This document shows positions 44,027 through 53,035 of a DNA stretch of 64,000 nucleotides, piece after piece (the first letter of the stretch is position 1; each line of letters begins with the position of its first letter). Where the stretch lies: contig NZ_JADFAJ010000023.1 of NCBI RefSeq assembly GCF_015665295.1, forward strand, positions 1 through 64,000, read 5' to 3'. The notes beneath the pieces are model-generated. The model worked only from the letters and a program-made list of their open reading frames with translations. It ran no database searches and was not told the DNA's origin. The DNA comes from Maricaulis sp. (GTDB lineage Bacteria > Pseudomonadota > Alphaproteobacteria > Caulobacterales > Maricaulaceae). The translations under genes and the position numbers were made by a program.

Positions 44027-45418
44027 TCACAACAGGACGATTGTCGCCAGCCCCAGGAAAGCCAGGAAGCCGACAACATCGGTCACGGTGGTCACAAAGA
44101 CCGAGGAAGCGACGGCCGGGTCAGCGCCGGCACGGACCATCCCCAGCGGGATCAGGATACCCGACAAGCCGGCACAGGCGAGGTTGAGCACCATGGCGAC
44201 GGCAATGACCGCCGCCAGACCCCAATCCTGGAACCAGAGCACCGTTACCAGGCCCATGATGACGGCGAAGATCAGCCCGTTGACCATGCCGGTCGCCAAT
44301 TCGCGCCAGACCACCCGCACCGCGTTGGCCGCGGTCAGGTCGCGTTCGGCGATCGAGCGCACGGCAACGGCCAGCGACTGGGTCCCCGCATTGCCGCCCA
44401 TCGAGGCGACAATCGGCATCAGCACGGCGAGCGCCACGACCTGCGAAATCGCCCCCTCGAACAGCGCAATCACGCCGGAGGCGAGGATCGCAGTGCCCAG
44501 ATTGACCAGCAGCCAGGGCGCGCGCGAACGCACGGAGCGCACGACGGTGTCGGCCAGGCCGGCATCGTTCACGCCGGCCAGGGCGAGCATGTCTTCCTTG
44601 TTCTCGTCCTGGATGACGTGGACGATATCGTCCAGCGTCAGCATGCCGGTCAGGCGTCCGGCGCTGTCGACCACCGGGGCCGAGACAAGGTGGTATTTCT
44701 GGAACAGATAGGCGACCTCTTCCTGGTCGGTCTCGGGCTCGACCAGGATGCGCGGCGTTTCCATCAGATCGCTCAGCGCGACATCTCGGCGGGCGCTCAA
44801 CAGGCGGCAGACCGGGATCTCGCCGACCGGGCGGAAGCCTGTGTCGATCACAAACAGGTCGTGAAACTTGTCGGGCAGCTCGTCCGCCGCATTGCGCATG
44901 TGATCGAGGGCATGGCCGACCGACCAGAATTCCGGTGCGGCGACGAATTCGCGCTGCATGAGACGACCAGCCGTCTCATCCTCAAACGAGAGGCTCTGTT
45001 CAACGGCCTCGCGATCACTGTCGGAAATTTCCGCGAGCACGGCGATCCGCGTCGCATCGTCCATCTCTTCGACGACTTCGGTGGCATCATCGGAGTCGAG
45101 TTCCTGAATGGCCGCCGCGAGGTGGGCGGTGTCCAGGTATTCCATCACGACTTCGCGCGAATCGGGCTCGAGCTCGGCGAGCACTTCACCGGTGATGATA
45201 TCAGGCGCCAGTTCAGCGAGCGCGCCTTGCTGGCTGGCCGAGAGCTGCTCGACCACGTCCGCGATATCCGCCTCGTGCAATGGCGCCAGCATGCGCCGAA
45301 CGAGACCGCCATCCCCGTCGGACAGGGCCTGCCGCAAATTGGCGACAAATTCCGGATCCGTATCCGCCCGCGCAGGCGAATCGATCAGGACGTTGTCATC
45401 ATAAGCGGCTTCGCCCAT
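44027..45418 (-). CDS. mgtE: MgtE-type magnesium transporter
   Basis: A 463-residue magnesium channel/transporter. Regions: MgtE_N superhelical domain (about 30-135), a CBS pair (about 140-260; FHDLFVIDTGFRPVGEIPV and LVSAPVVDSAGRLTGMLTLDDIVHVI), a connecting helix and five membrane helices with the ion pore (SMGGNAGTQSLAVAVR). The ATG at 45418 is chosen because GGAGG stands seven bases before it; an ATG 12 bases upstream lacks such a site. The kelch gene follows and may be coupled to it. Confidence 0.94.
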   Translation of the reverse strand: MGEAAYDDNVLIDSPARADTDPEFVANLRQALSDGDGGLVRRMLAPLHEADIADVVEQLSASQQGALAELAPDIITGEVLAELEPDSREVVMEYLDTAHLAAAIQELDSDDATEVVEEMDDATRIAVLAEISDSDREAVEQSLSFEDETAGRLMQREFVAAPEFWSVGHALDHMRNAADELPDKFHDLFVIDTGFRPVGEIPVCRLLSARRDVALSDLMETPRILVEPETDQEEVAYLFQKYHLVSAPVVDSAGRLTGMLTLDDIVHVIQDENKEDMLALAGVNDAGLADTVVRSVRSRAPWLLVNLGTAILASGVIALFEGAISQVVALAVLMPIVASMGGNAGTQSLAVAVRSIAERDLTAANAVRVVWRELATGMVNGLIFAVIMGLVTVLWFQDWGLAAVIAVAMVLNLACAGLSGILIPLGMVRAGADPAVASSVFVTTVTDVVGFLAFLGLATIVLL

Positions 45419-45578
45419 ACACGCCTCCATTCGGGGGGAATTTCGAGTGCACCGCCGGCCGACAGGACGGGGCACCACTGGTCTGCCTGTCTTAGCCGTC
45501 CCATCCGGCAACCTCAATCGCATTGACCTGAAATAGCGACGCTTTAAGACGTTTGCAGGGAGAAATGAGGGCGAAGGC

Positions 45579-46514
45579 GTGTTCAGCATTACGGGTGAGG
45601 AAAACCTGCCGGTCCTGATCGGGCTGACAATCGGCGGATCCATCGGCCTGATTGTGCTCTTTGCGCTGGGTTTCACCCGCATCGCAGCCCCCGCCCAGCG
45701 CCTCACTGCCGGGCGCATCCTCACCCATGCCGCCGCGACGCTCGGTGCCCGGGCCGGCGCGCTGGTCACCCTGTGGATCGGCGTCAGCCTCGCCTATACG
45801 ACCGTAACCCTGTTTGCGCAGCTCGTCGGACGCACCACCAATCTCTTCGAAGGCGCCATGGCCGCGGCGCTGATTTTCCTCGGCCACAAGACCATGCTGG
45901 AGCGACCGGCGCAGGCCATCGGGATCGAGGTTCCCCAGACCGGGTTCTGGCGCATCCTGCTGCGCTCCCTGGCGCTTGGCCTGACCATTCTTGCCACAGC
46001 GGCTGTGGTTTTCATTCTGGCCGCCCTCCTCGTCGCCCTGGCCGAAACACTGGGGCTCAACGGCGAAGCGCCACGCCTGGTGGTCGGGGCCGTTTCCGGA
46101 GCGGTTGCGATCTGGCTGAGCACCCTGTTTGCCCGCCTGTCCTTCATCTACCCGTCCAGCGTTCTGGGCGGGCGTGACTGGTATGGCATCGCGCTCAATC
46201 GGGCGCGCCCTGCAGCGCTCGGGCTGAGTGCCGGCCTGTGGCTGGTCGCACTGGTCTCGCTGGCCCTGATCGTGCCGCTGATCATCTGGTCCAACGCGCT
46301 GGTGATGGCCATCGCCGCCGGCCTGCCCTCGCAGCCGGGTGACCTGCCGGACGATATCGGCACGCCGCTCTTCTGGCTCAGCCTGGTGATGGAGGAATTG
46401 CCGCTGCGACTGCTGCTGGTGGCCTATTCGCTCGCCAGCATCGCCTGCGTCTCGGCGGCTTACAGGCTCACAGTCCTGGCACCGGGCAGGGCCGGGACGG
46501 ACGATCAGGTCTGA
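45579..46514 (+). CDS. unknown polytopic membrane protein
   Basis: A 311-residue protein with about seven membrane helices separated by short charged loops. Start is GTG at 45579 after GGGCGAAGG. No motif I recognise; the Arg-rich cytoplasmic loops (RIAAPAQRLTAGR; LERPAQ) are typical of inner-membrane proteins. It is divergent from mgtE. Confidence 0.72.
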   Translation: MFSITGEENLPVLIGLTIGGSIGLIVLFALGFTRIAAPAQRLTAGRILTHAAATLGARAGALVTLWIGVSLAYTTVTLFAQLVGRTTNLFEGAMAAALIFLGHKTMLERPAQAIGIEVPQTGFWRILLRSLALGLTILATAAVVFILAALLVALAETLGLNGEAPRLVVGAVSGAVAIWLSTLFARLSFIYPSSVLGGRDWYGIALNRARPAALGLSAGLWLVALVSLALIVPLIIWSNALVMAIAAGLPSQPGDLPDDIGTPLFWLSLVMEELPLRLLLVAYSLASIACVSAAYRLTVLAPGRAGTDDQV

Positions 46515-46560
46515 GTGAGGGTTTTTCCACTCTCGAGCCCCGCAAGGGAGGAGTGAGAGA

Positions 46561-46647
46561 TGGTGCGGTCGAGAAGACTCGAACTTCCACGGGTTTTACC
46601 CCACAGCGACCTCAACGCTGCGCGTCTACCAATTCCGCCACGACCGC
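46561..46647 (-). tRNA. tRNA-Leu(GAG)
   Basis: Read on the minus strand, the gene starts GCGGTCG (46647-46641) and closes with CGACCGC, discriminator A and an encoded CCA at 46563-46561. The anticodon stem CAGCG/CGCTG carries the loop TTGAGGT, so the anticodon is GAG (codons CUC and CUU). A long variable arm (TGTGGGGTAAAACCCGTGG) and GTTCGAGTC T-arm are as expected of a leucine tRNA. Confidence 0.95.
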
Positions 46648-46710
46648 ACGTCATGGAGGCGCGGGAGATAGCAACATCCCCGCACCTTGTGAAGAGGGTA
46701 TTGCAACCCT

Positions 46711-46959
46711 TTATGCAGCTGCGAAGAATTCATTGGCATCAGCCGGTCCGGTGATGGACACGGCGATACGATCGCCCTGGATCACGACATCGCCGCGGGC
46801 GATGGGATGATTGTTGGCCAGGATCCACACCTGGTCGTCCTCGCCCGAATCGAGCGGGATCACCGCACCGCGTCCCATGCGGAGGAATTGCTGGATCGGC
46901 ATCTTCGACCGGCCCAACAGGACAGAAATTTCCACTTCCACCGAACTGATCTGACTCAC
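46711..46959 (-). CDS. fliN: FliN-like flagellar motor switch protein
   Basis: An 82-residue FliN (SpoA-type) protein: VEVEISVLLGRSKMPIQQFLRMGRGAVIPL, followed by VWILANNHPIARGDVVIQGDRIAVSITG. FliN forms the bottom of the C-ring and takes part in export and switching. The GTG at 46959 follows CTGGAG; a TTG at 47010 would add 17 residues and is less likely. No other flagellar genes lie in the window, so this copy is isolated here. Divergent from lipB. Confidence 0.88.
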   Translation of the reverse strand: MSQISSVEVEISVLLGRSKMPIQQFLRMGRGAVIPLDSGEDDQVWILANNHPIARGDVVIQGDRIAVSITGPADANEFFAAA

Positions 46960-47041
46960 GTCGCACTCCAGGACTTGCGGATCATCATCGCGGGCCTGAT
47001 GTTTGGCCAATACGGTTTCCGCAGCGTTAAGACTCCAGGAT

Positions 47042-47728
47042 ATGGCATTACAAAACGTCGAATGGGCTGTTTCGCCCGGTCTGACGCCCTATCAGCCCGC
47101 CCTCGCCTTCATGGAAGCACGGGCCGCGGCGATAGCGGCGGGCGGGGCAAGCGAGCTGGTCTGGCTGCTGGAACACCCGCCGCTCTATACGGCCGGGACC
47201 AGCGCGAAGCCGGACGATCTGCTTGCGCCTGACCGATTCCCGGTTTTCGAGACCGGTCGCGGCGGTGAATATACCTATCACGGGCCTGGCCAGCGCGTGG
47301 CCTATGTCATGCTCGACCTGACGCAGCGCGGGCGCGATGTCCGCAAATTCATCCAGGCGCTGGAAAACTGGCTGATCGGCGCCGCCGCACAGTTCGGCAT
47401 CGAGGCCGGTATTCGCGACGGCCGGGTCGGCGTCTGGGTCAACCGGTCAAACGGGCATGAGGACAAGATTGCCGCGATTGGCGTTCGTCTGCGCCGCTGG
47501 GTGTCCTTCCACGGTATCGCCTTCAATGTCGATCCGGACCTCAGCCATTTTACCGGCATCACGCCTTGCGGGATTTCAAACCCGCTCTATGGCGTCACCT
47601 CACTGGCCGACCTTGGGCATCAGGTCTCGATGGCGGATTTCGACATCGCCCTGCACCTGGCCTGGACAGACGCCTTCGGCGATGTCACCCGCGCCGGCCC
47701 GCCGCAGCTTGAGCCCGCTCAGCCCTGA
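47042..47728 (+). CDS. lipB: octanoyl-[acyl carrier protein] transferase
   Basis: A 228-residue LipB, which moves octanoyl groups to lipoyl domains. The catalytic Cys176 (GITPCGIS) and Lys142 ([10 protein letters not shown]) are present, together with PPLYTAGTS and [17 protein letters not shown]. The ATG at 47042 follows CCAGGAT; an earlier in-frame start would overlap the fliN promoter. Its end overlaps the convergent membrane-protein gene by 10 bases. Confidence 0.95.
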   Translation: MALQNVEWAVSPGLTPYQPALAFMEARAAAIAAGGASELVWLLEHPPLYTAGTSAKPDDLLAPDRFPVFETGRGGEYTYHGPGQRVAYVMLDLTQRGRDVRKFIQALENWLIGAAAQFGIEAGIRDGRVGVWVNRSNGHEDKIAAIGVRLRRWVSFHGIAFNVDPDLSHFTGITPCGISNPLYGVTSLADLGHQVSMADFDIALHLAWTDAFGDVTRAGPPQLEPAQP

Positions 47729-48255
47729 TTGGCAGGGGACCCGTTGCGCTGCATGGTCGCAAACCACAACACAAAGACCGCGAGCACGCCCCAGAACGCG
47801 AAATAGGACGGCCAGGCTGTGGCCCCCAACATGGCCATCGCGCGTTCCGTGTCCGATTCGAGCCAGGCCGAGAAGGCCTGCTGGAAGCCCGGATCCGAGA
47901 CCGCCGCATTGAAGGCCGCGGTGTCGGACGTATCCACGCCCTGTTCCTCGGCGAAGGTGATCATGGCCTCGAAGGAGGCGATGCCGACACCGATCAGGGT
48001 GCCAATGCCCTTGGCGACGATTGACAGGACCAACGGCAGGACAGCGAGGCCAACACTGCGGCCGGCATGGCGGCGCCGGTTGGCAAACAGCGAAAAGCAG
48101 AAGAACCAGATCGCCGCCATCGGGATGATGCCCGGAACCGGCGCGGTGCCGAAAGCGAGCCGGATCGCATCGATGGCGGCCAGCACGGCAATCCCCAGGA
48201 CAAAGGCGGAGACCGAGGCGCGGTGATTGGGCAGGAGCAGGGCGAGCGGGTTCAT
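47719..48255 (-). CDS. unknown membrane protein
   Basis: A 178-residue protein with four likely helices (about 16-36, 43-60, 70-95, 153-170) and a soluble stretch between the third and fourth ([30 protein letters not shown]). No family recognised. It is the last of three consecutive minus-strand membrane-protein genes, the other two being DUF805, and may be cotranscribed. Confidence 0.75.
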   Translation of the reverse strand: MNPLALLLPNHRASVSAFVLGIAVLAAIDAIRLAFGTAPVPGIIPMAAIWFFCFSLFANRRRHAGRSVGLAVLPLVLSIVAKGIGTLIGVGIASFEAMITFAEEQGVDTSDTAAFNAAVSDPGFQQAFSAWLESDTERAMAMLGATAWPSYFAFWGVLAVFVLWFATMQRNGSPANQG

Positions 48256-48328
48256 GAATTCATCCTGTGGGCAATGAAACGACCGGTCCCCGTATCTACT
48301 AGGGAACCGGCCATATTCAAGCAGGATT

Positions 48329-48350
48329 CGAACCGGACATGTCCGGTTCG
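48329..48350. repeat. perfect 22-base palindrome
   Basis: CGAACCGGACATGTCCGGTTCG lies just past the stop of the DUF805 gene at 48368. It has no loop or T run, so it is not a classic terminator. It may be a transcript-end hairpin or a protein site between two same-strand genes. Confidence 0.5.
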
Positions 48351-48367
48351 GGCAGCCGGCGGATCGA

Positions 48368-48823
48368 CTACAGCTTGTAGACGAAATAGCCGACCACGCC
48401 GTTCGCGATCAAGCCGCCGATCGCCGAGGCGAGCACATTTCCGGGCGTCACTGCCAACATGCTGCCGCCCGACGTCGCAACGCCCGCGCCCAGCAGCGGC
48501 GCCAGAATCAGGTTTATGGCGGCTGCGATGACAATCACCCCGACGATTGCCGCGAGGGTCAGCCAACCCGACTTGCCGGCATCGTGGAAACGTTTGGAAT
48601 AGACACAGACCCAGGCAAAAAGCGAGATCAGCCCGACAACAAGTCCAAGTAATGCGAACAGCATTCCGAGGCCCGGCATCATGGAGAAAACCCGCAGCAC
48701 CAGGTTGACCGCCAGAATCGCGACAATGCCCTGGGCGAATTCCTGGGGTGACAGCTTGCCGGCCGCGCCAAACAGTATCCGCTTGGCGTCCGCCGGCTTG
48801 AGAATGAAGTCGCTAAGTGACAT
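48368..48823 (-). CDS. DUF805-like membrane protein
   Basis: A 151-residue protein with four helices. The RFHDAGKSGWLTL motif after the second helix is the DUF805 signature. DUF805 proteins (YhaH/YhaI group) have no known role. It differs from the neighbouring DUF805 gene in its N terminus (SDFILKPADAKRILFGAAGK), which matches an extra cytosolic segment seen in some members. Confidence 0.85.
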   Translation of the reverse strand: MSLSDFILKPADAKRILFGAAGKLSPQEFAQGIVAILAVNLVLRVFSMMPGLGMLFALLGLVVGLISLFAWVCVYSKRFHDAGKSGWLTLAAIVGVIVIAAAINLILAPLLGAGVATSGGSMLAVTPGNVLASAIGGLIANGVVGYFVYKL

Positions 48824-48909
48824 GCCTTTGTCTCTCCCCTGTCAGTGACAAGGCCAAGACTACGCGGATTCCGCGAAATTTCCATGGCCGTTTCGCGTCA
48901 GAGGGGGAC

Positions 48910-49422
48910 CTAGCCAGGCGTATCGTCCTCGTCGGCCGGCGCCTGCTGCGGATCGGTCATGACGGGCTCGATATCGACCGCAGGAGCCGGACCATACTGG
49001 TTGTCGCCGGATTCACCGGGTGCCATGCCAAGCCAGAGTGTGTAACCGACCCAGACCAGCGTGCCCAGCCCGCCCAGCGACAGCAGGCCACCCCCCGCGG
49101 ACAGGAAGAGCGCCGGCCCGAGCGTTTCGCCTGACATGACGGCCGACAGGATCACCCCGCCCAACATCATCACGGCCAGAATGGCAATCACGAAATTGAC
49201 GGCCCACGGGATGGCATGGATCGCCGCGCTGCGACCGGTGTCGTGCAGACGCTTGCCATAAACGCACAGGCCCACCCAGATCAGACCCAGCCAAAGGAGG
49301 CCGCCCAGGATCGGAATGATATTGGCGAGCACATTGCCGCCGATGATGATCGCGACACCGATCCAGTAATCGCGTGCCGCAATCCGGCCATTCGGGTCGA
49401 AAAACAGGAATTGCCAGTTCAT
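48910..49422 (-). CDS. DUF805 membrane protein
   Basis: A 170-residue DUF805 protein: MNWQFLFFDPNGRIAARDYWIG at the start and YGKRLHDTGRSA after the second helix, typical for the family. Four helices, then an acidic, Pro-rich cytoplasmic tail (PVMTDPQQAPADEDDTPG). It lies next to another DUF805 gene on the same strand. Confidence 0.9.
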   Translation of the reverse strand: MNWQFLFFDPNGRIAARDYWIGVAIIIGGNVLANIIPILGGLLWLGLIWVGLCVYGKRLHDTGRSAAIHAIPWAVNFVIAILAVMMLGGVILSAVMSGETLGPALFLSAGGGLLSLGGLGTLVWVGYTLWLGMAPGESGDNQYGPAPAVDIEPVMTDPQQAPADEDDTPG

Positions 49423-49454
49423 CGCGTCTGCCTTCCCCCGGGACGGGCCCGGAC

Positions 49455-51464
49455 CTATTCGAATTCGACCAGAAGCTCGTCCGCCGCGACCGACGCGCCA
49501 GCCTCCACCTTGATAGACTTGATCGTACCGTCGGTCTCGGCGCGCAGCACGTTTTCCATCTTCATGGCCTCGACGATGACCAGCGGCTCGCCGGTCTTGA
49601 CGGTCTGGCCTTCCTCGACTTCCAGCGAGACCACCAGGCCCGGCATCGGCGAGACGACCAGCTTGGCCATGTCCGGCTTTTCCTTCTCAGGCAGTATGGC
49701 ATGCAGCTCGGCCGAGCGCGCCGTGCAGACCAGGGCGACGGCCGAGAAGCCTCGATGGCGCAGACGATAGCCCTCGGTACGGTCGGCAAATTCCAGGGCG
49801 ACGGCCTGACCATTGATGCTGGCTTCAAACAAGTGTTGCCCGGCGCGCCAGCCCGTCTCGACTTCGAGCCGTTCCGAGGCCAGCGAGGGCGCCCACATGG
49901 AAGCCTTGCCATCCCCCGTCATCTCGATCTCGACCGGGATGCGGCGCTTGTCGAGCAGCACGACCCATTCGCGCACTCTCGGCTCGTCGGCCGGGCGCAT
50001 GCGACCCTCGATCTGCCCGGCGCGGCGCACGAATGTCTCGTGCACAAAGGCGGCCGCACAGGTCATGGCGACCAGTTGCTCCTCGCGTGGCGCCGTGCCG
50101 TGGAAACCTTCGGGGAAATGCTCGCCGATATAGCCGGTATGAATGCGGCCGGCGCGGAAATCAGCCTCGTCGAGCACCGCCGACAGGAAGGGCGCGTTCG
50201 ACTGCAGGCCTTCGACATGCAGACGGTCGAGCGCCGCCGCCAGCGTGTCGATCGCGGTTTCACGATCCTTGCCGTAACCGATCACCTTGGCGATCATCGG
50301 ATCATAGAAGAGCGAAATCTCGTCGCCTTCACGGACACCGGCATCGATGCGCAGCTCGCCCTTGCCCAGCTTGCCTTCGGCCGGCTCCTGGAAACGCTTC
50401 AGGCGCCCGATGGACGGCAGGAAGCCGCGATAGGGATCCTCGGCATACAGGCGCGCCTCAACGGCCCAGCCCTTGATCGGTACGTCGCGCTGGGTCAGGC
50501 CCAGCGTCTCGCCGGAGGCCGAGCGGATCATCAGCTCGACGAGATCAACATCGGCGGTCAATTCGGTAACCGGATGCTCGACCTGGAGGCGGGTATTCAT
50601 CTCGAGAAAGTAGAATTTCTTGTCCTTGTCGACGATGAACTCGACCGTCCCGGCACTGTCATAATCAACCGCGGCAGCGAGTGCGACGGCCTGGGCCCCC
50701 ATCGCCTCACGTGTCTTCTTGTCGAGAAAGGGAGACGGCGCCTCTTCGAGGACTTTCTGGTTGCGGCGCTGGATCGAGCATTCGCGCTCGTTGAGATGGA
50801 TGACATGGCCGTGCTTGTCGCCCATCACCTGGATCTCGATATGACGCGGCTCCTCGATGAATTTCTCGATCAGGATGCGATCATCGCCGAAGGACGACCT
50901 GGCCTCGTTGCGGGCCGCCTTGAAGCCTTCCCTGACCTCGGAATCCGAGCGCGCAATCCGCATGCCCTTGCCGCCACCGCCGGCAGAGGCCTTGAGCATG
51001 ACCGGATAGCCGATCGCCTTGGCTGCCGCGAGCGCGGTATCGGCATCGGCAATCTCGCCATCGGCACCGGGAATGGTCGACACGCCGGCCTTGGCGGCGA
51101 GCTGTTTGGAGCGGATCTTGTCGCCCATCGCGTCGATGGCATGGATATTCGGCCCGATCCAGCCAACCCCGGCCTTCTCCAGCGCCTTGGGCAGGGCCGG
51201 GTTTTCTGACAGGAAACCGAATCCGGGATGGACCGCATCGGCACCGGTCTGCTCGACCGCATCGAGGATCTTGTCGAGCACGAGATAGCTTTCGCCCGGA
51301 GCCGAGCCGCCGATGAAGACCGCCTCGTCCGCCATTTCGACGGCGAGACTGTCAGCATCCGCTTCGGAATAGACGGCAACCGTGGCAATGCCGAGACGCC
51401 TGCAGGTCTTGATGACGCGGACGGCGATCTCGCCACGATTGGCGATCAGGATCTTCTTGAACAT
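49455..51464 (-). CDS. pccA: propionyl-CoA carboxylase biotin-carrying subunit
   Basis: A 669-residue acyl-CoA carboxylase alpha subunit. It has the biotin carboxylase part (1-445; KASAGGGGKGMRIARS, FLEMNTRLQVEHPVTE), a PCC-type BT domain, and a biotin carrier end with the Lys in VEAMKMEN. Compared with mccA (27503) it has the longer linker expected of PccA and ends in ADELLVEF. The partner pccB lies 9 kb away (60012). It would make (S)-methylmalonyl-CoA. Confidence 0.92.
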   Translation of the reverse strand: MFKKILIANRGEIAVRVIKTCRRLGIATVAVYSEADADSLAVEMADEAVFIGGSAPGESYLVLDKILDAVEQTGADAVHPGFGFLSENPALPKALEKAGVGWIGPNIHAIDAMGDKIRSKQLAAKAGVSTIPGADGEIADADTALAAAKAIGYPVMLKASAGGGGKGMRIARSDSEVREGFKAARNEARSSFGDDRILIEKFIEEPRHIEIQVMGDKHGHVIHLNERECSIQRRNQKVLEEAPSPFLDKKTREAMGAQAVALAAAVDYDSAGTVEFIVDKDKKFYFLEMNTRLQVEHPVTELTADVDLVELMIRSASGETLGLTQRDVPIKGWAVEARLYAEDPYRGFLPSIGRLKRFQEPAEGKLGKGELRIDAGVREGDEISLFYDPMIAKVIGYGKDRETAIDTLAAALDRLHVEGLQSNAPFLSAVLDEADFRAGRIHTGYIGEHFPEGFHGTAPREEQLVAMTCAAAFVHETFVRRAGQIEGRMRPADEPRVREWVVLLDKRRIPVEIEMTGDGKASMWAPSLASERLEVETGWRAGQHLFEASINGQAVALEFADRTEGYRLRHRGFSAVALVCTARSAELHAILPEKEKPDMAKLVVSPMPGLVVSLEVEEGQTVKTGEPLVIVEAMKMENVLRAETDGTIKSIKVEAGASVAADELLVEFE

Positions 51465-51560
51465 GCTGGCCCCTTGATCCGGGTGCGGGTGGATACCGCA
51501 CAGGTGTCACGGGTTTAGCGTGGCTTGACCGGGGGCGGCAAGCGGCGGCGGCGGCTCGTC

Positions 51561-52013
51561 TCAGTCCCCGTCGCGCGGACGGTCCAGCCAGTCCGCCTCG
51601 AGCGCCCGCAACCTGCCGACAATCGAGACCAGGAAGGCGGTCGACCAGCCGATCATCAGGAAACCGGTGAAGCCCTCCATCGCAGAAACCAGCCGCCATT
51701 CGCTGTCGATGATGACATCGCCATAGCCGAGCGTGGTGAAAGTCGAGGTGGAAAAATAGAGCGCCTCCTCAAGGCCCGTCACCGCCCCCAGCGCGAGATA
51801 GATCATGGCAAAGCTCCATATCTCCACCGCATGCAGGACAAACAGGCCCAGGACTATGATGAGGATGAACAGGGCCTGACGGAGGACGGAGCCGTGCGGA
51901 TCAATGCGCGAGGTGCGCAGGCGGGCCAGCGCGAGCAGGGAGCCAAGGCCGACCATGTGGACCATGACGGTCCAGACGGCCAATCCGGCCGAGACGAGCA
52001 AGGCGTTCATCAT
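51561..52013 (-). CDS. two-helix potassium channel-like protein
   Basis: A 150-residue protein of the ion_trans_2 type with the K+ selectivity filter TTLGYGD in the pore loop (about residues 93-99). Two helices precede the pore and one follows. No cytosolic RCK domain is attached, so gating is unknown. The ATG at 52013 is chosen because GGAGGG precedes it. Confidence 0.87.
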   Translation of the reverse strand: MMNALLVSAGLAVWTVMVHMVGLGSLLALARLRTSRIDPHGSVLRQALFILIIVLGLFVLHAVEIWSFAMIYLALGAVTGLEEALYFSTSTFTTLGYGDVIIDSEWRLVSAMEGFTGFLMIGWSTAFLVSIVGRLRALEADWLDRPRDGD

Positions 52014-52082
52014 CCGCAATCCCTCCGAGGCTGGCAGCGCGCGCGATTCGCCTTAGTGTTCCGGGCAAAAGGGAATCGATCA

Positions 52083-52946
52083 ATGAGCAAAGCCGTCTAC
52101 CGCCTGTCCTCCATCGCTCGCCCGCTGGAAGCAAGATATCCGACCAACAAGGCGGTACTGATCGCCCTGCCCCTGATCGCGCTCGGCCTCGGGACATATG
52201 CCTATGTCTCGGCCGGCGGCGGTGCCGTCAATGCCGTCATGACCGGGCTGGAAGGCATGCTGGTGAGCTTCCTGGTCTGGGCGCTGGGCCGTGAAGCCGA
52301 TCCCGACCGCAATCTCACCGCCTTCGCCAGCGCCGCGCTCATTCTCTATGCCCTCGTGCTCGGCCTGCCGGTTGCCGTCTGGACGCTAGCCTTCGTGCTG
52401 ATGGCGGCGCGCCTGGTCAATCGCACGGTCGGCCAGGCGGCCAAGCCGGGCGATCTGGTGATGGTGCTGATCCTCGCCGGCTTTTCGGTCTTCTCCGAAG
52501 GCTATGCGCTGATGGGCCTGGTGGCCGCGATCGCGATTGTGATCGACGTCAATCTCGACCGTTCGCGCACCCTCGCCCTCATCGCGGCGCTGATCGCCCT
52601 CGCCTTCACCGTCTGGCATCTGATCACGCTGGAGGGCGATTTCGCCGCGCTCCTGTTCCCGGTGGATGCTTCACCAACGCTGATGGCGGTGATCGGCAGC
52701 CTCGTCGTGATCGGCCTGCTGGGCGCCTGGCTTTGCCCGCTGCCGACCAGTGTCTGCGACGCGCGCGGCGCACCGCTCAGCCATGCCCGTGTGCGCGGCG
52801 GACGTCTGGTGATGGCACTCGCCCTCCTGGCCGGCATGGCGGAAGGCAATGCCCTGGCTCACGCGCTCTACCCGCTCGGCTGTGTGCTGCTGGTGACCTT
52901 CATCGTGCGCTTCCTGCCACGCGGCCGGGCCAAGGTCGGCGCCTGA
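52083..52946 (+). CDS. unknown polytopic membrane protein
   Basis: A 287-residue protein with about nine hydrophobic helices and few charged loops. No motif recognised. The ATG at 52083 follows a weak AAAAGGGAA; the frame is open far upstream, but that part runs antisense to the channel gene and is non-coding in my reading. It is upstream of a fatty acid desaturase on the same strand. Confidence 0.75.
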   Translation: MSKAVYRLSSIARPLEARYPTNKAVLIALPLIALGLGTYAYVSAGGGAVNAVMTGLEGMLVSFLVWALGREADPDRNLTAFASAALILYALVLGLPVAVWTLAFVLMAARLVNRTVGQAAKPGDLVMVLILAGFSVFSEGYALMGLVAAIAIVIDVNLDRSRTLALIAALIALAFTVWHLITLEGDFAALLFPVDASPTLMAVIGSLVVIGLLGAWLCPLPTSVCDARGAPLSHARVRGGRLVMALALLAGMAEGNALAHALYPLGCVLLVTFIVRFLPRGRAKVGA

Positions 52947-53035
52947 CGGGCCGGCCCCTTTTCCGGGACCGACTTCTGCGAGACAATGCCGGACGAAGAC
53001 CCGCCAAGCGGGCGCGAAACGGAGGTCGAGACGCC

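Noticed and set aside
51525-52082. Upstream in-frame extension of the membrane protein gene at 52083
   Set aside because: The extension runs antisense to the potassium channel-like gene and is polar and low-complexity.
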